The translations under genes were made by a program, and so were the position numbers. Source: Apium graveolens (Eukaryota; Streptophyta; Magnoliopsida; Apiales; Apiaceae). Taken from it: a stretch of 64,000 bases of DNA. The stretch is from NCBI RefSeq assembly GCF_009905375.1, contig NC_133650.1, positions 144,282,476-144,346,475 of the forward strand, written 5' to 3'. The notes under the pieces were generated by a model, which saw only the letters and a list, made by a program, of their open reading frames with translations, made no database searches and was not told the DNA's origin. Shown piece after piece: positions 11,326 through 23,699 of the stretch. Position 1 is the stretch's first letter. Each line of letters starts with the position of its first letter.

Positions 11326-12429
11326 TTATTCTGTTTCAGAATAGATCAAGATGTCGTCTATGAACACGATCACGAATTTATCCAAATACTTCTTGAATAC
11401 TCGATTCATCAGATCCATGAAAGCTGCTGGTGCATTGGTTAATCCAAATGCCATCACTAGAAACTCATAATGCCCATATTTGGTTCTGAATGCAGTTTTC
11501 GGAATATCTTCTGGCTTGATCTTCAGTTGATGATATCCAGACCTTAAATCTATCTTAGAAAACCATACAGTGCCTCTCAATTTGTCAAACAAATCATCGA
11601 TCCTTGGTAACGGGTACATATTCTTAATGGTTAGCCTATTTAGTTCCCGATAGTCAATACACAGTCGCATACTCCCGTCCTTCTTCTTGATAAACAGTAC
11701 CGGTGCGCCCCATGGGGATACACTGGGTCTTATAACTCCTTTCTCCAAAAGATCTTGCAGCTGAGTTTCCAATTCTTTCATCTCTACTGGTGCCATCCGA
11801 TACGGAGCTTTAGAAACTGGTTCTGTTCCGGGTGCTAAATCAATCGCAAATTTAATTTCTCTGTTGGGAGGTAATCCTGGAAGATCGTCTGGAAAGACAT
11901 CTGGAAATTCATTGATGATAGAGATTGCTTCTAGTGCTGGAACTTCCTTACTGGTGTCTACCACATGGGCCAAATACGCTTCGCAATTTTGACGCAATAA
12001 CTTCTTCACTTGAGCTATCGTTAAGAACTTCTTCTCTTGCTTATTTCCTCGAAATATTATCTTCTTCTTACTATCCAAGGTCTGAAGTCTTACTTCCCTA
12101 TTCTTACAATCAATCTGAGCATTATTTTCTGACAACCAATCCATTCTCAAGATAACATCAAATTCCCCCAACTTAAAAGGTATCAAGTTGGCATAGAAAT
12201 GATGTCCTCCTATCTCAATATCACACCTCGGGCACACTCGGTCGACGGAAACTTGATTCTTGTTAGCTAACTCTATCATTAATGCTTGTTCTAACAATTT
12301 AACTTCGCAATGCAGCTTATCGACAAAACTTTGAGAAATAAATGACCTTGTAGCTCCAGAATCAAATAAAACTTTAGCATCTACGGAGTTGACTGGAAGC
12401 ATACCTACAACCACGTCTGAACTCTAAAC
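11326..12429 (-). pseudogene. pol: Protease and reverse transcriptase palm of element A
   Basis: The segment contains the aspartic protease active site [12 protein letters not shown] (about 12330-12370), the conserved [13 protein letters not shown] block, then the RT fingers and palm: [44 protein letters not shown], and the catalytic FIDDILIY (about 11340-11365). It ends at TAA 11326-11328, five codons after the DD box, where related copies have Gln. TAG at 12424-12426 separates it from gag. Confidence 0.92.
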
Positions 12430-13575
12430 AGCATCCTTCATAGTCATGTTGAATGTCCTGGCCTTTATCCGGTCCTTTGCTGGTGGTCCTTCAATCCTTG
12501 CCACATTAGCTGCTGGTTCAGTTATCTGGCAGTCCCTCCCAATATGCCCCATCTTTCCATATTTAAAATACAATGTTCCTGATTTCTGAGCGGTAGTCTG
12601 ACTTCGACACTCATTAGCATAGTGTCCCTTCTAATTGCACTTATAACACAACACATTAGCCTTACAAATCCCAAAGTGCCTTCTACCACAAAACTTGTAA
12701 TCTGATGCTGGTGGACAATTGGGCCTCTGCTGATTTGAATTCTGAAAATGGTTCCCATTCCCTGGCTGTGGTTTCTTGAATCCCACACTCTTGTTATCCT
12801 AAAACTCTGGCCTTTTATTGAAATGGCCCTGGAAGTTACTTTGTTGCTGGCCTCCTCCTGAGGTTTCTATTTTCCTTTTCTTCCCATCCTTTCCTTTATG
12901 AGACATGTCACTTTTACTTTCGATCACCATTGCTTTCTGAACCACTGCCACATATGAAGTTAATTCAAATATGTCCACTCTGTTCTGAATCCAAAACTTC
13001 AATCCTTGTTCAAATCTTCTTGCTTTCTTTTCATCCGTGTCAACCTGGTCTGGCACGAACCTTGCTAACTCAGTAAACTTAGCCTCGTACTCAGCGACAG
13101 TAAGATCACCCAGGGTCAGGTTCAAGAATTTGATCTCCATTTGGTTCTTCATATACCTTGGGAAATACTTCTCCAGGGACAGCTCGGTAAACCTTTCCCA
13201 AGTTATAAACTAACCTCCTTCCAATGCTCGCGTGGATGCCCACCAATAGTTCGTCTCGCCCTTCAGAAAGTAGCTTGCAAACTTGGTTTTCTGTTCAGTT
13301 CCTACTCCAACTAATTCAAAAGCCTTTTCCATTTCCTTGAGCCATGCATTGGCTTCCACAGGATCAGCACTTCCCTTGAACTCAGGTGGCTTCATAGCTT
13401 GAAACTGCTTAAAAGTCACTGCAGGTGGTGCTGCTGCTTGCTGCTGCTGTTGCTGTTGCTGTTGCGTAAGATGTAACATCTGCTGCTGCATCAGTCCCAA
13501 CATCTGGACAATCGCTGGATCCATCCTACTCTCGGTACGATCCTCTCCTAAATTATTCCTTCTCTTCGGTGCCAT
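12430..13575 (-). pseudogene. gag: Gag of element A
   Basis: It starts with ATG at 13575 (MAPKRRNN). A poly-Gln tract (13440-13475) is followed by the gypsy retrotransposon gag domain (FKGSADPVEANAWLKEMEKAF; later TVAEYEAKFTELARF), a basic linker, and two zinc knuckles. The first knuckle, CYKCN-stop-KGHYANEC, carries TAG at 12631-12633. The second (YFKYGKMGHIGRDC) has lost both leading cysteines. Further in-frame stops are TAG at 13210-13212 and 12799-12801. All segments share one frame with pol, as in other Tekay elements, so gag and pol were a single ORF of about 1,510 codons. Confidence 0.88.
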
Positions 13576-14095
13576 TATTCTGGTAAGAAAACAAGCAACT
13601 TATATAATAATCTGTCAAGCATTGTGTCAAATATGTAGCAATTCCTTAGCATATCAAAATCCTCAAACATTATCTCTTCTCAAAATATCATAAACTTGCT
13701 ACCATATTAACACAAGCGACATGATTATCACATAATCCTGCTTATTATCTTGAGAATAACAACAAAAAGAAAATTTATGAAGAATTATCCAAACCTTTTA
13801 AACCTTTACTCAAAATCTCAAATAAACCAATAAACAGGGGATAGGGTTGCAACACAACCTCCCAACCTCTTTTCCAACACTTCTTACCATTCTCAAAACC
13901 AACACAATAGCAAAGAAATGACACAAAAGCCAAGAGCTAAACACAAAATAGGGAACCTAAACAACTTAACTATAACCTAACCCAATAACCTAAATTTAAT
14001 CCTATAAGAACTAAAATACACGCGCCTATCTTATGTGATCTTCCTATGACTCACCTATGACAATTCTAAGCCTGTTTCAGTGACCATTACCTGTA
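13576..14095 (-). other. 5' leader of element A
   Basis: This is the untranslated stretch of about 520 bp between the primer-binding site and the gag start. It is AT-rich and I found no ORF or recognisable structure in it. This position normally holds dimerisation and packaging signals, but none can be identified by eye. Confidence 0.6.
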
Positions 14096-14107
14096 GCTCT
14101 GATACCA
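14096..14107 (-). other. Primer-binding site of element A
   Basis: On the minus strand this is TGGTATCAGAGC, complementary to initiator-methionine tRNA, four bases inside the LTR end at 14112. Confidence 0.92.
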
Positions 14108-14111
14108 ACCC

Positions 14112-17100
14112 GTAACACCCTCTAAACCTGGGGTCTAGATTTGGGGGTCACTAGCCAATAAACTAAAATAAAATAATCACAGCGGAATAATATAATAAAT
14201 ATGACCCCTTGCATGCGCTGGATCGATCACATGTTATAGTATGGAAAAAGCACTAATACAAACCAACTGTTATTACAAACCATAAGTCTAATTAGTTTTA
14301 CAACTTATTCAAATTTTATTACAAACCTCTAGACTAGTTAAGCGTTCCAAACTGTCTACATGGAAACACACCAAACTATCTACAAGCAAACAACTTCTAG
14401 TCAGACCTGGAACTCACGCTTGCCCTGGCCTAACTGAAAGAATCAGGATATAAAACAAGTATGAGCGAAAGAAATGCTCAGCAAGCAGTAAATAGCTTAT
14501 GATTTGGAACAACAACAACAATATATCTGATGAAGAAAACCAAACCACAATACCTGAACAATATCAAAAACTAATATATATTTGATAATAAACAACATTT
14601 GCAATATATTTTGTTTTGGGATTGTAATTCTTGAACGACGGTGTGTTGCCGCCGGTGATCAGCCGCGGAGCAACACCGGTATGCCGAATCATATCCAACT
14701 AAACTAAAGGTACCCAAGGCACATATCGGCCTAGCATGGTGTTATATCCTGTATAACACATAGCTCACGCTGGACCGCCGCCACGGCCTCTTACGCAACC
14801 ATCCATCCAACCCATAAAAACAATTTTTCCGTCAAAGGAGTCGAATCAAATGACATCCTTAACCACATAAATCCCCATTTCTCATGTCCGGAGTTATCTC
14901 AACAACCAATGGCGAAATAACCAGAACAAATAGTTATTCGTTAATCTCAATTCAAAGCTTCACTGTACAGAGTAATTTATAGAGAAATGTAAAAATATTT
15001 AACTATTCTGAACTTAGAATAGTAGAGAAATTGAAAGAATAAATTCAGAGTCAATATCACATGAATGATAAGTGATGACATAAATAACTGCATAATATGA
15101 TTCGAAATAAACGTCACTTGAACGATAAGTGAAGTTAGGGTACTTGTCTGGTATGCTCGATAATCTCTTACTATATCTCTGCCTATAGCTTCCGGCTACT
15201 ATCTTCGTCTAACACTTGACCACACTCCTTGCTACTTGATTCTATAAACAAAAGGACTATCTTAATTGACAGAACCAAACTCAAACGACGTAACTATACG
15301 TCTTGATATCTACCCGATCGTTTATAACTAAGCATGGCATTTAAAAACTGTAAACAGATAGCATGCATATCATATAGCATGTAATCATGGCATTCTTACA
15401 ACACGTAATCACATATTTCATGTAACACATAAGTCAAATCATTAAAAGATATGCTTCAGTACGTTCAGAATGAGAATCAGGTCAATAATAATATTTACCG
15501 ATCAGATACCGACTCAAACTGATACACAAATCAAATGACATTGCAATACAAAAGAAATTAGGACTCAAAAGTATTTTTATTGGAAGCGCAATATTTTTCT
15601 GAGTCTGTACGCGTTCGTTTCGTATTAAACGGACGAGCGGTTTAATTATCATGAATAAAATAAGAAATAAATCAATTAATAATAATATTAATTGATTTTT
15701 AAATACCAAAATATAATTTTTAAAAGTCTAAAAATAATTTTTAGGAATTATTTGAATTAATTATATATAATTTACATTTATTTAACTATTTATAAATAAA
15801 ATTAATTGATTAATTAATTAATTAAATTCATAAATAATTAACTAAAATGAATTATAAATAATTAAATCAAATTGTATTTTTGAAAATAAATAAAGAAAAT
15901 AATTTTAGGAATTTAAAATAATTAAGAAAATAATTTTTAGAATTTAAAATAATTATTAAATGAATTTTAAAGTTAAAATATTTGATTTTTAGAATTTAGA
16001 AATAAATTTTGATTTAAATTTAAAATAGAAAATCAAAAACATGTCAGGGATCTCCAGTCTCCTTCCTCACTGGATCAAAGGGTGGTGGACAAAAACCGGT
16101 GGCCGGAGTTCGTGAAGAACTCGGCCGGAAACTGGGAAATTACCCAGAAACCGGCGAGCCCCCCTATTCCGGCGACCCACAGCAGCGGCTAAATCGAGCC
16201 GTTTCTGCTCGTTTATCACATCAACTCGTTCCTAACGTCCTCAGCAATCCAAAAACCTGATTCACTTCATCAAACAAACCGCAGAACTCGTTTCCCGGCC
16301 AGAATCAAGCGTTTTCCGGCAACATCACCGCAAAATCGTTCTCGTTAATTTCTTAACCAAAAATCAAGATTTATATACCAAAATGAAGCCCAGATTAACT
16401 ACAAACCATCCCCATCATTAACAATCATCAATATTAACCCAATAATCCAGAAAATCAATTTGAAAGAAATCAAAAATCTTAGAACTCGACTTAAACACTC
16501 CGGGAATCAAACAACACATATTTATAATCAAAACGACTGGAAATCATCATCTAAAGCTATTTGTAACATCAAAATCAATCAAAAACTAACACAACTCAGA
16601 AACGATTTCAAGATTAAAAACTTAAAAATCGATTTTAATCATCAACACACCTCAGTTTGTGATTTTGGTACCAAAAGATCCGTCTTCTCGAGAGGATTGT
16701 ATTGATTACAAGAGCTTGAACAGAGGTTTAGTAAATCTCTCAAAATCACCGGATTTGTATCAAGAACAAGATTACACCCCCAAAGTTGTATTCTTGATTT
16801 TTGTTTTTAATGAAATTAAAATGAATTAAAAAAAATAATGGGCTATTTATATTTTTACAAAAATTATACTCAAAATAAATTAAGGGTGTTTTTATCCCCT
16901 AATTATAATAATTAGGGCCCCAAAATAATAATTACTGGATAAAATACAAAATTAATGTCAAAATTCCCCAAAAATTGTGAATAATTCTAAAATACAAAAA
17001 TAAAGGGTATTTGAAATACGAATAATTTTATAAAAATAAAAACATAAATTTTGTGGGGTTTGACGTCCCGGTGGGGTCCCGGTCCGTTGATTTATAAAAA

Positions 17101-17406
17101 ACAGAAACGATCCCTAAATTACCAGAAAACCCGAAAACACCTAAAATGCATTGAAACACGCGTAAAATGAAATAAAACGAGTACCTTAATAAAGACGCTA
17201 ATAAATACGCATCCCGATTGCAGATAAAGTTATATAATTACAGTTTAAACATATATTAATTAATCGAAAGATTTCTGGCCCGCACAGAAACACACATAAC
17301 AGCTATAACATCTAATATCATGGCAATAATTACTCTAAATTTATAAAACACATAATATTTATTTATTTAACATATAATATTCACATAATTTTTCCCGGAT
17401 ATTACA
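14112..17406 (-). repeat. 5' LTR of element A
   Basis: The full-length LTR is about 3.3 kb. On the plus strand it begins cgtaacaccc, a probable TG-to-CG change of TGTAACACCC, and ends ATATTACA, giving short inverted ends. It aligns with 5779-9004 with many point differences and the MITE-free empty site at 16371. A small open frame (16460-16705 +) recurs in both LTR copies but has no coding signature. Confidence 0.88.
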
Positions 17407-18050
17407 ACACAAGACCATCTTCACCTCTTACATGCTGAAGGGGGAAGCTAACTATTGGTGGGAGTCCAAGCATATCCTCGAGACTGATGTCGTGATCCTT
17501 TGGGATAGATTTACTAGGTTGTTCTTAGACAAGTACCTCCCTAGGTTTATGGAGACTTAGATGGAGATCAAGTTTCTATAATTAAAACATAATAGAATGA
17601 CAGTGGCGGAGTACGAGGCCAAGTTTACTGAGTTGTCACAGTTTGTACCGGAATTTGTGAATATGAAAGAGAAGAAGGCACGAAGGTTTCAGCTTGGTCT
17701 GAAATAGTAAATTCAGAACCCAGTGGCGATGTTAGAGCTGACAAATTATGCCACCCTAGTGCAGAAGGCCTCGATTGTTGAAGCAGGAAGTGAGCAGAGT
17801 TTGAAAGAAAAGGAAAGTAGGAAAAGGAAGATAGGAAGTCAAGGAGGAGGAGCAACCGGGAATAGGAGCCTTCCGAGTAGGTTTTAGGAAAGTAGGGCAC
17901 ATGAGGAAGGATTGACCGGCACTAAGGCCTCCGGCCTCAGGAATGAGCAGAGCTGCGTCCAACAAGCCTCCAACTGTTAGGACTTTCAACATGACCATTC
18001 AGGACGCTGTCCGGAACATTGATGTGATAACATGTACCCTTCTGTTAAAA
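17407..18050 (+). pseudogene. gag: Gag remnant of element B
   Basis: Begins abruptly in the gag domain (KTIFTSYMLKGEANYWW), matching A's KFASYFLKGETNYWW region, because A interrupts it. It continues with TVAEYEAKFTELSQFVPEF (17601-17660) and a basic linker. Many in-frame stops and frame changes are present, and the zinc knuckles cannot be read cleanly. It is clearly a dead copy. Confidence 0.8.
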
Positions 18051-18417
18051 TTCTGAACGTATAAATGTCTTATTTGATTCCGGAGTGACCAAGTCATTTA
18101 TATCTCAAAATTTTGCTAAGAAAATAAATCCTAATGTTGTACCTTTACGTGAGGTATTACAAGTAGAAATAGCAAACTGATAAATCATTCCTATTAACCA
18201 AGTATACCCTAGGTGCCAGTTGAAACTCAGAAGGAAAAGTCTTATGGTTGACTTAATCCCATTTATGTTAGGAGAATTCGATGTGATCCTAGGAATGGAC
18301 TGGTTATCCAGCAACGGAGCGCAGATAGATTGTGAGAAAAAGAAAGTAAAAATAAGAATACAAGGTGGCAAGGAGATAGTGTTCAAAGGTTATTAATAGA
18401 CCCGGAAATTTCTAACC
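18051..18417 (+). pseudogene. pol: Protease remnant of element B
   Basis: Contains LFDSGVTKSFISQNF (about 18066-18110), a retropepsin active-site region with Ala-to-Val after DSG, and [13 protein letters not shown] (about 18270-18305). Several stops lie between these blocks. Confidence 0.82.
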
Positions 18418-19265
18418 ATGGACCAGACTAATAGATTGTTAAAGAAAGGTAATGAGGCCTATTTGGCCTATGTGATGGATACTAAGAAAGAAGTCCGTGA
18501 CATACAGGATATACCCGTAGTAAATAAATTCGAGGATGTCTTTCCAAAGGACTTACCAGAGTTGCCACCCGACAGAGAGATAGAATTTTCTATAGAATTA
18601 GCACCAGCAACGACACCAGTATCTAAGGCCCCTATAGACAAACCCTAATTGAGATGAATGAACTAGCCTCTAAACTACAAGAGTTGTTAGACAGCGTGAT
18701 GATAAGACCAAGTGTGTCACCATGGGGTGCACCAGTGCTGTTTGTAAAGAAGAAGGATGGTAGAATGAGATTATGCATAGACTATCGAGAGTTGAACAAG
18801 CTGACCATCATGAATAGGTACCCTCACCCTAGGATTGACGACCTATTCGACCAACTTAAAGGTGCTATGCACTTTTCCAAAATAGATTTGTGAACAGAAT
18901 ATCACCAGTTGAAAATCAAACCTGAAGATATACCAAAGACCGCATTTTGCACTAGGTATGGACATTATGAGTTCTTAGTCATATCAATCGGGTTAACCAA
19001 TGCACCCGCAATCTTTATAGATTTGATGAACAGAGTGTTCAAGAAGTACCTAGACAAATGCATCATAGTCTTTACAGATGACATTCTAATCTACTCAAAG
19101 ACAGAGCAAGAACACGCAGAACATTTGAGGAAAGTCTTAGAGATCTTGAGGAATGAGAAGTTGTATGCCAAGTTCTCCAAATCTGAGTTTTGGTTAAAGG
19201 AGGTTCAGTTCTTTGGACATGTAGCAAGTAGTGAAGGAGTTCTAGTCGACCCCGCCAAGATATAG
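18418..19265 (+). pseudogene. pol: Reverse transcriptase remnant of element B
   Basis: The RT fingers and palm are readable in pieces: [20 protein letters not shown] (about 18715-18775), [28 protein letters not shown] followed by a stop at 18891-18893, then [16 protein letters not shown], and the catalytic [15 protein letters not shown] (about 19072-19110), where Ile is replaced by Thr before the DD. The residue Gln after TE is kept here, unlike the stop in A. Interruptions lie at about 18646 and 18892 and at TAG 19263-19265. Confidence 0.87.
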
Positions 19266-20180
19266 GCGGTATCCAATTGGGAAAGACTGACTACCCCAAT
19301 CGAGGTTAGGTGTTTTGTGGGCTTAGCAGGATATTACCGAAGGTTTGTGCAAGACTTTGCCAAGATAGCCGGCCCATTGACTAGGCTTACCCGGAAAATG
19401 GAGAAGTTTGTATGGACAAATAAATGTGAGGAGAGCTTTCAAGACCTGAAAAAGATACTGGTGTCAGCACTAGTACTCGCTCTTCCCGATAGAAAGAGAG
19501 AGTTTGTAATAAACAACGATGCCTTGCACAAGGGGTTAGGATGTGTGCTCATGTAGCACGGAAAAGTGATTATGTATGCCTCCCGACAGTTAAAGGAATA
19601 TGAGATAAGGTACCCTACCCACGACCTAGAATTAGCGGCTATAGTGTTTGCCCTAAAAATCTGGAGACACTGCATGTATGAGAAAAAATGTGAGATTTAG
19701 ACACACCATAAGAGTCTCAAGTATATTTTTACTCAGAAGGAACTAAACATGAGACAGAGAAGATGGCTAGAGCTGATTAAGGACTATGATTATGAAATCT
19801 TGTATCACCCTGGTAAAGCCAATGTTGTGGCTAACGCCCTAAGTAGGAAAGAGAGACTCAAAATGATAACGACATCTGAGGAGCTAGTTAAGGAATTCGA
19901 AAAGATGGAGATGGAAGTGAAAATAACCGGTATGGGATCTGAAGGACTATTTGAGATCAGGTTAGTACCGGAGCTAGCCATGAAAATACGAGTGTGTCAA
20001 GAAAAGAAGATGAATGAAGAAAGAGAAATATTGACCAGGGAGGAGGTCAGATGCGAGAAAGATGAAAGAGGGATTATGAGGTATTCATCCCGAATTTGGG
20101 TTCTGAATATGCAAGAACCGAAGGACGAGGTGCTACACGAAGGGCACAACTCTAGGTATTCAATCACCCAGGAAGTATGA
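19266..20180 (+). pseudogene. pol: RNase H remnant of element B
   Basis: Contains the [19 protein letters not shown] connection motif (about 19319-19375), a degraded RNase H ([33 protein letters not shown]; a stop in the position of IYTDHKSL), and the [16 protein letters not shown] tail (about 19803-19850). The downstream part leads to the integrase zinc domain. Stops at 19554-19556 and near 19698, plus a frame change near 20175, break the frame. Confidence 0.82.
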
Positions 20181-21202
20181 AGATGTACCGTGACCTAAAG
20201 GAATATTATTGGTGGCCTAACATGAAGAGGGAGGTAGCAGAGTGGGTCAGAAAGTGCTTGACGTGTCTGAGGGTAAAGGCTGAACATCAGTGACCGGGTG
20301 GACTATTACGACCCCTGGAAATTCCGAAATGGAAATGGGAGCATATAGCCATGGATTTTGTGACAGGCCTACCAAGGACGAAAACCAATCACGATGCCAT
20401 ATAGGTCATCATAGATAGGCTGACCAAGTTCGCGCACTTCCTTCCAATTAACGAAAGGTACACCGTAGACAAGCTAGTGGATATTTACCTGAAGGAGATC
20501 GTAGTAAGGCACGAATTTCCCGTTGCCATAGTGTCAGATAGAGATCCAAGGTTTAACTCCCGATTTTGGAGAAGCTTCCAAGAATATGTAGGCACTAGAC
20601 TGAATATGAGTACATCTTACCACCCCCAAACAGATGAGCAAAATGAAAGGACTATCTAGACCATAGAAGATATATTGAGGGTCTCTGCCATTGACTTTAA
20701 GGGAAATTGGAATGACTACTTACCCCTGATCAAGTTTGCCTACAATAATAGCTATCACGCTAGCATAGGAATGCCCCCGTATGAAGCTCTTTACGGAAGG
20801 AGATGCCACTCTCCCTGTTGCGATGAAGTAGGAGAACATAAGATTCTAAGGCCTGAGTTGGTCTAGCAGACCCGAAAAATAGTGGGACTCATCTGAAAAA
20901 GGATGGTAGCGGCTCAAGACAGACAAAAAAATTGCGCCGACAAGACCAGTAAGGATATAGAGTATGAAGTGGGAGATTCGGTGTTGTTAAAGGTATCTCC
21001 ATGGAAGGGATTAATGAGATTTGGAAAGAAAGGAAAACTAAGTCCCAGATTCATTGGACCATTTGAGATCTTGAGGAGGATAGGACCTCTAGCTTACGAG
21101 CTCGCCCTGCCTCCTAATCTGCAACAAGTGCACAATGTGTTCTACGTGTCAATGCTAAGGAAGTACCATGCTAATGCGCAACATGTGATAGAGTACGAAT
21201 AA
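20181..21202 (+). pseudogene. pol: Integrase remnant of element B
   Basis: HHCC zinc domain ([11 protein letters not shown], about 20255-20290), integrase core with [15 protein letters not shown] (about 20340), [14 protein letters not shown] (about 20526), and DEQNERTI (Glu; about 20635), then [14 protein letters not shown] and the C-terminal [20 protein letters not shown] (about 21058-21115). In-frame stops occur near 20290, 20401, 20657, 20864 and 20894, where related copies carry Gln or another sense codon. Confidence 0.85.
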
Positions 21203-21391
21203 GTAAACTTACAACCAGACCTGACTTAAATTGAGCAACCGTTAAGGGTGATGGACCAGAAGGAACAAGTGCCAAGGAACAAGACTGTCAAGATAGTCAG
21301 AATCTTGTGGAGAAACCAGAATGTTGAAGAGTCAACTTGGGTACTGGAGGACGTGATGAAGGAAAGGTACCCCCACCTGTTTTCTATTTGA
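21203..21391 (+). pseudogene. pol: Chromodomain remnant of element B
   Basis: Contains IVRILWRNQNVEESTW and the terminal ERYPHLFSI before the natural stop at 21389-21391. This is the targeting module of chromoviruses. It is better preserved than the same region in A. Confidence 0.8.
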
Positions 21392-21424
21392 TTTTGGGAT
21401 GAAATCCTTTTTAGAGGGGAAGAC

Positions 21425-22356
21425 TGTAATAACTCGAATTTTTGAGACTTTGAAAAATGGTTGATGAATAGTAGCCGTGACGATCGGGGAAAACTTTTTA
21501 TCTCACACTATGTTAAGCATGGGAAATTTAGTTTCCCGAGTTGATATCGTGATTATATGTACCAAATGAGTGTATGTAAAAGCCATTATTTTTCGAAGAA
21601 AATGAACTTCGTAAAACAACCGTATCTACAAACCATCAAGGAATACAAGAATCACAATACAATTACAAATCTAGAATCATACAAATTAAAACTCAAGTAC
21701 AAGGTTTCAAAGCATAAAGGACTTATAAGAAAGAATTTACCCCGCGAACCACTTACAAAGATTTATTATGAAAATGAATAAGCGACCAAGCGAATACGTA
21801 AGCGAATAAATAAAACGTATCAAGCGATGAAAACCATGAAAAATAACTAGTAAATAAGTAAAAGGATTGGCAACCAAATAGTAACCAATCTAATATGCAT
21901 AGTAACCTAGCTAGGAAAATAGTAGCATGAATAATAAATGAAGTACTTAAGCTAGAAACCTAGGTTTGAAAATTGTCCAAGCTAGCAAGATATGGTAAGA
22001 TTTGCATATCCTAGGATTATATACACAAAGATTATGTCACTTATTCAAGAAGCAAGCCAAGCAACCAACCAAAATTTCTCTCTTCTCTCTCCTAAAGCTC
22101 TCATTTGGCCATTACAAGAAAAGGAAGAAATCAAATTCCAAACTCCGACTTCTAGCCATGGATAAATTCTCCAGTTAATTCCAAAGCTTCCTACTTATCA
22201 AACTAAGGTAAGATAAATTTTTCAAAGCATTTTATTAAGGTTAGGATAGGTAAATAAATCTATGAAAGTGATGATGAATAGTGCCAAATAGTAACACTTC
22301 TTGATTTCTTGATTATAATGGAAGGATTTAGGAACCTTAAGCACACCCAAACTACA
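21425..22356 (+). repeat. 3' LTR of element B, first part
   Basis: Starts TGTAATAACTCG directly after the purine-rich AGAGGGGAAGAC. Its first 200 bp match the reverse complement of the inner ends of element C's LTRs (around 23480-23699 and 32540-32777), so B and C belong to related families. It stops where C begins at 22357. Confidence 0.85.
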
Positions 22357-23699
22357 TGTAACGCCCCCAAATCTGGGGTCAGGAATCTGGGTTTTCACGC
22401 CATCCTTCACTCATGTGTATCCTGGTATTGATTCAATAATCCAATAGACCCCAATCTCATACTCGCACACATAAGTTATAGCCTTAGAAATGACGTACAA
22501 AATGTAATCTTCTTTTATTACACTCAAATGTACTTTACAGGATCTCAAACAGTTATTTATAACCTCTACATGAAGTTACAATAATTACGACTGATATCTT
22601 ATATCTATCTGATACTCTAGCACACCTGAGACAAAACTGCCAGGGGTCCTCCCCATGACTGCAAGCGACTAAGTCCCACACCGGCATACTGGTTATCTGT
22701 TGTGTTGTGTCATTTAAAAGAAAGCAAGAGTGAGCTATAATTCCCAGCATAATAGTGTACAGTATAAAATGACTGTATGATAAACTCAAGTAAAATGTCA
22801 TATATGATAAATACGTTTTCTTCAAAAATAGTTTTCCTTGGTGATACACACCTTCTTATGAAAACAATTCTTTAGTGGATTTTGTACCTTAATAGTAAAC
22901 CCAGCACCTAGGCTTGGGTTACGGTATTACATCACAATTCCAATTGGAAGAATAGGACATTCGTTGGAGCCACCGCATACGATGATCAGTCATACTGCCA
23001 TAAAAGTAACCTTTTCTACTAGTAGAAGGACGACACCTTCGTATCCCGGTTATCACCCTTGCCGCATTCGGGCAACGTGTCCCATTTTCAGGTATACACA
23101 TACTTCACAAGTTCCTGAGTACACAGAGTACCTTCGCCTGCGGTACATTTGGTAGTCCATCTAGAACACATAGTACCAGAGTCTACCCCTCCCTTGTCCT
23201 TTAAAAGAATTTTATCAATCTCGAGAACTCGAACCACATCGAAGTTCCCCAAGCGTTTTGCTTGTTGATATAAATAGCTTATCTCTATAAGATATAAGTG
23301 TATATATGTATATACGTACTTCCGAGAATTTCGGAGGAAGTACTAAGGATGTGAGTTGACCGTTGTCAACAGATAATTAATAAGGGGTTTTAATCTCGTA
23401 ATTATATTGTGATTCCCGTAATCCTCGATGAGTCGTAAATACGGTCATTTTTTCAAAGTTCGTTTTCTTCGAAAACTAATAGCGTTTGCATACACTCATT
23501 TAGTACGTATAATTGTAATATCAACTCCGAAACTCATTTTCTCATGCATTACATAGTGTGGGCTCAAAAGTTTTTCCCGTCCGTCAGGGTTACTATTCAT
23601 TAAACGTTTTACAAGGTCTCAAAAATTCAAGTTATTATATTATCATTCATAAAGGTCTTTTACCGATGTCAAAAATTTGGGTTCTTACAATCTTCCCCC
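22357..23699 (-). repeat. 3' LTR of element C with a 2.5-kb internal deletion
   Basis: Aligns with both ends of 28919-32777 but lacks the segment corresponding to about 29960-32470. The junction lies in the run of G at 23384-23387. Because B's related LTR also contains the missing segment, the short form is the derived one. Confidence 0.87.
23316..23343. repeat. Inverted repeat in element C LTR (copy 1)
   Basis: GTACTTCC and GGAAGTAC flank an inner CCGA/TCGG pairing, forming a 28-base potential hairpin. The same 28 bases recur unchanged in the other LTR at 29888-29915. Confidence 0.75.

Larger units (their letters stand above)
5779..17406 (-). mobile_element. Gypsy element A (Tekay/Del chromovirus type)
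   Basis: This is a Ty3/gypsy retrotransposon on the minus strand. It has long LTRs (about 3.3 kb at 14112-17406; the other copy is truncated at 5779 by insertion of G), a tRNA-iMet primer site, a single gag-pol frame from 13575 down to about 9070, and a polypurine tract at 9005. RT-RNaseH-integrase order, a C-terminal chromodomain-like motif (LVRVLWRN...EESTWELE) and multi-kilobase LTRs fit the Tekay/Del clade. The right edge abuts the middle of element B's gag, so A was inserted into B. The five bases acaca at 17407-17411 are the candidate target duplication. Confidence 0.9.

Noticed and set aside
12522..12788. 88-residue minus-strand frame over A's gag knuckle region
   Set aside because: It is in a different frame from gag; the true frame (with knuckle motifs and a TAG at 12631) explains the sequence.
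22964..23155. 63-residue open frame, repeated at 29536-29727, with an antisense frame too
   Set aside because: Equivalent positions in the two LTRs of C; conservation is explained by LTR duplication, and there is no start context or family match.
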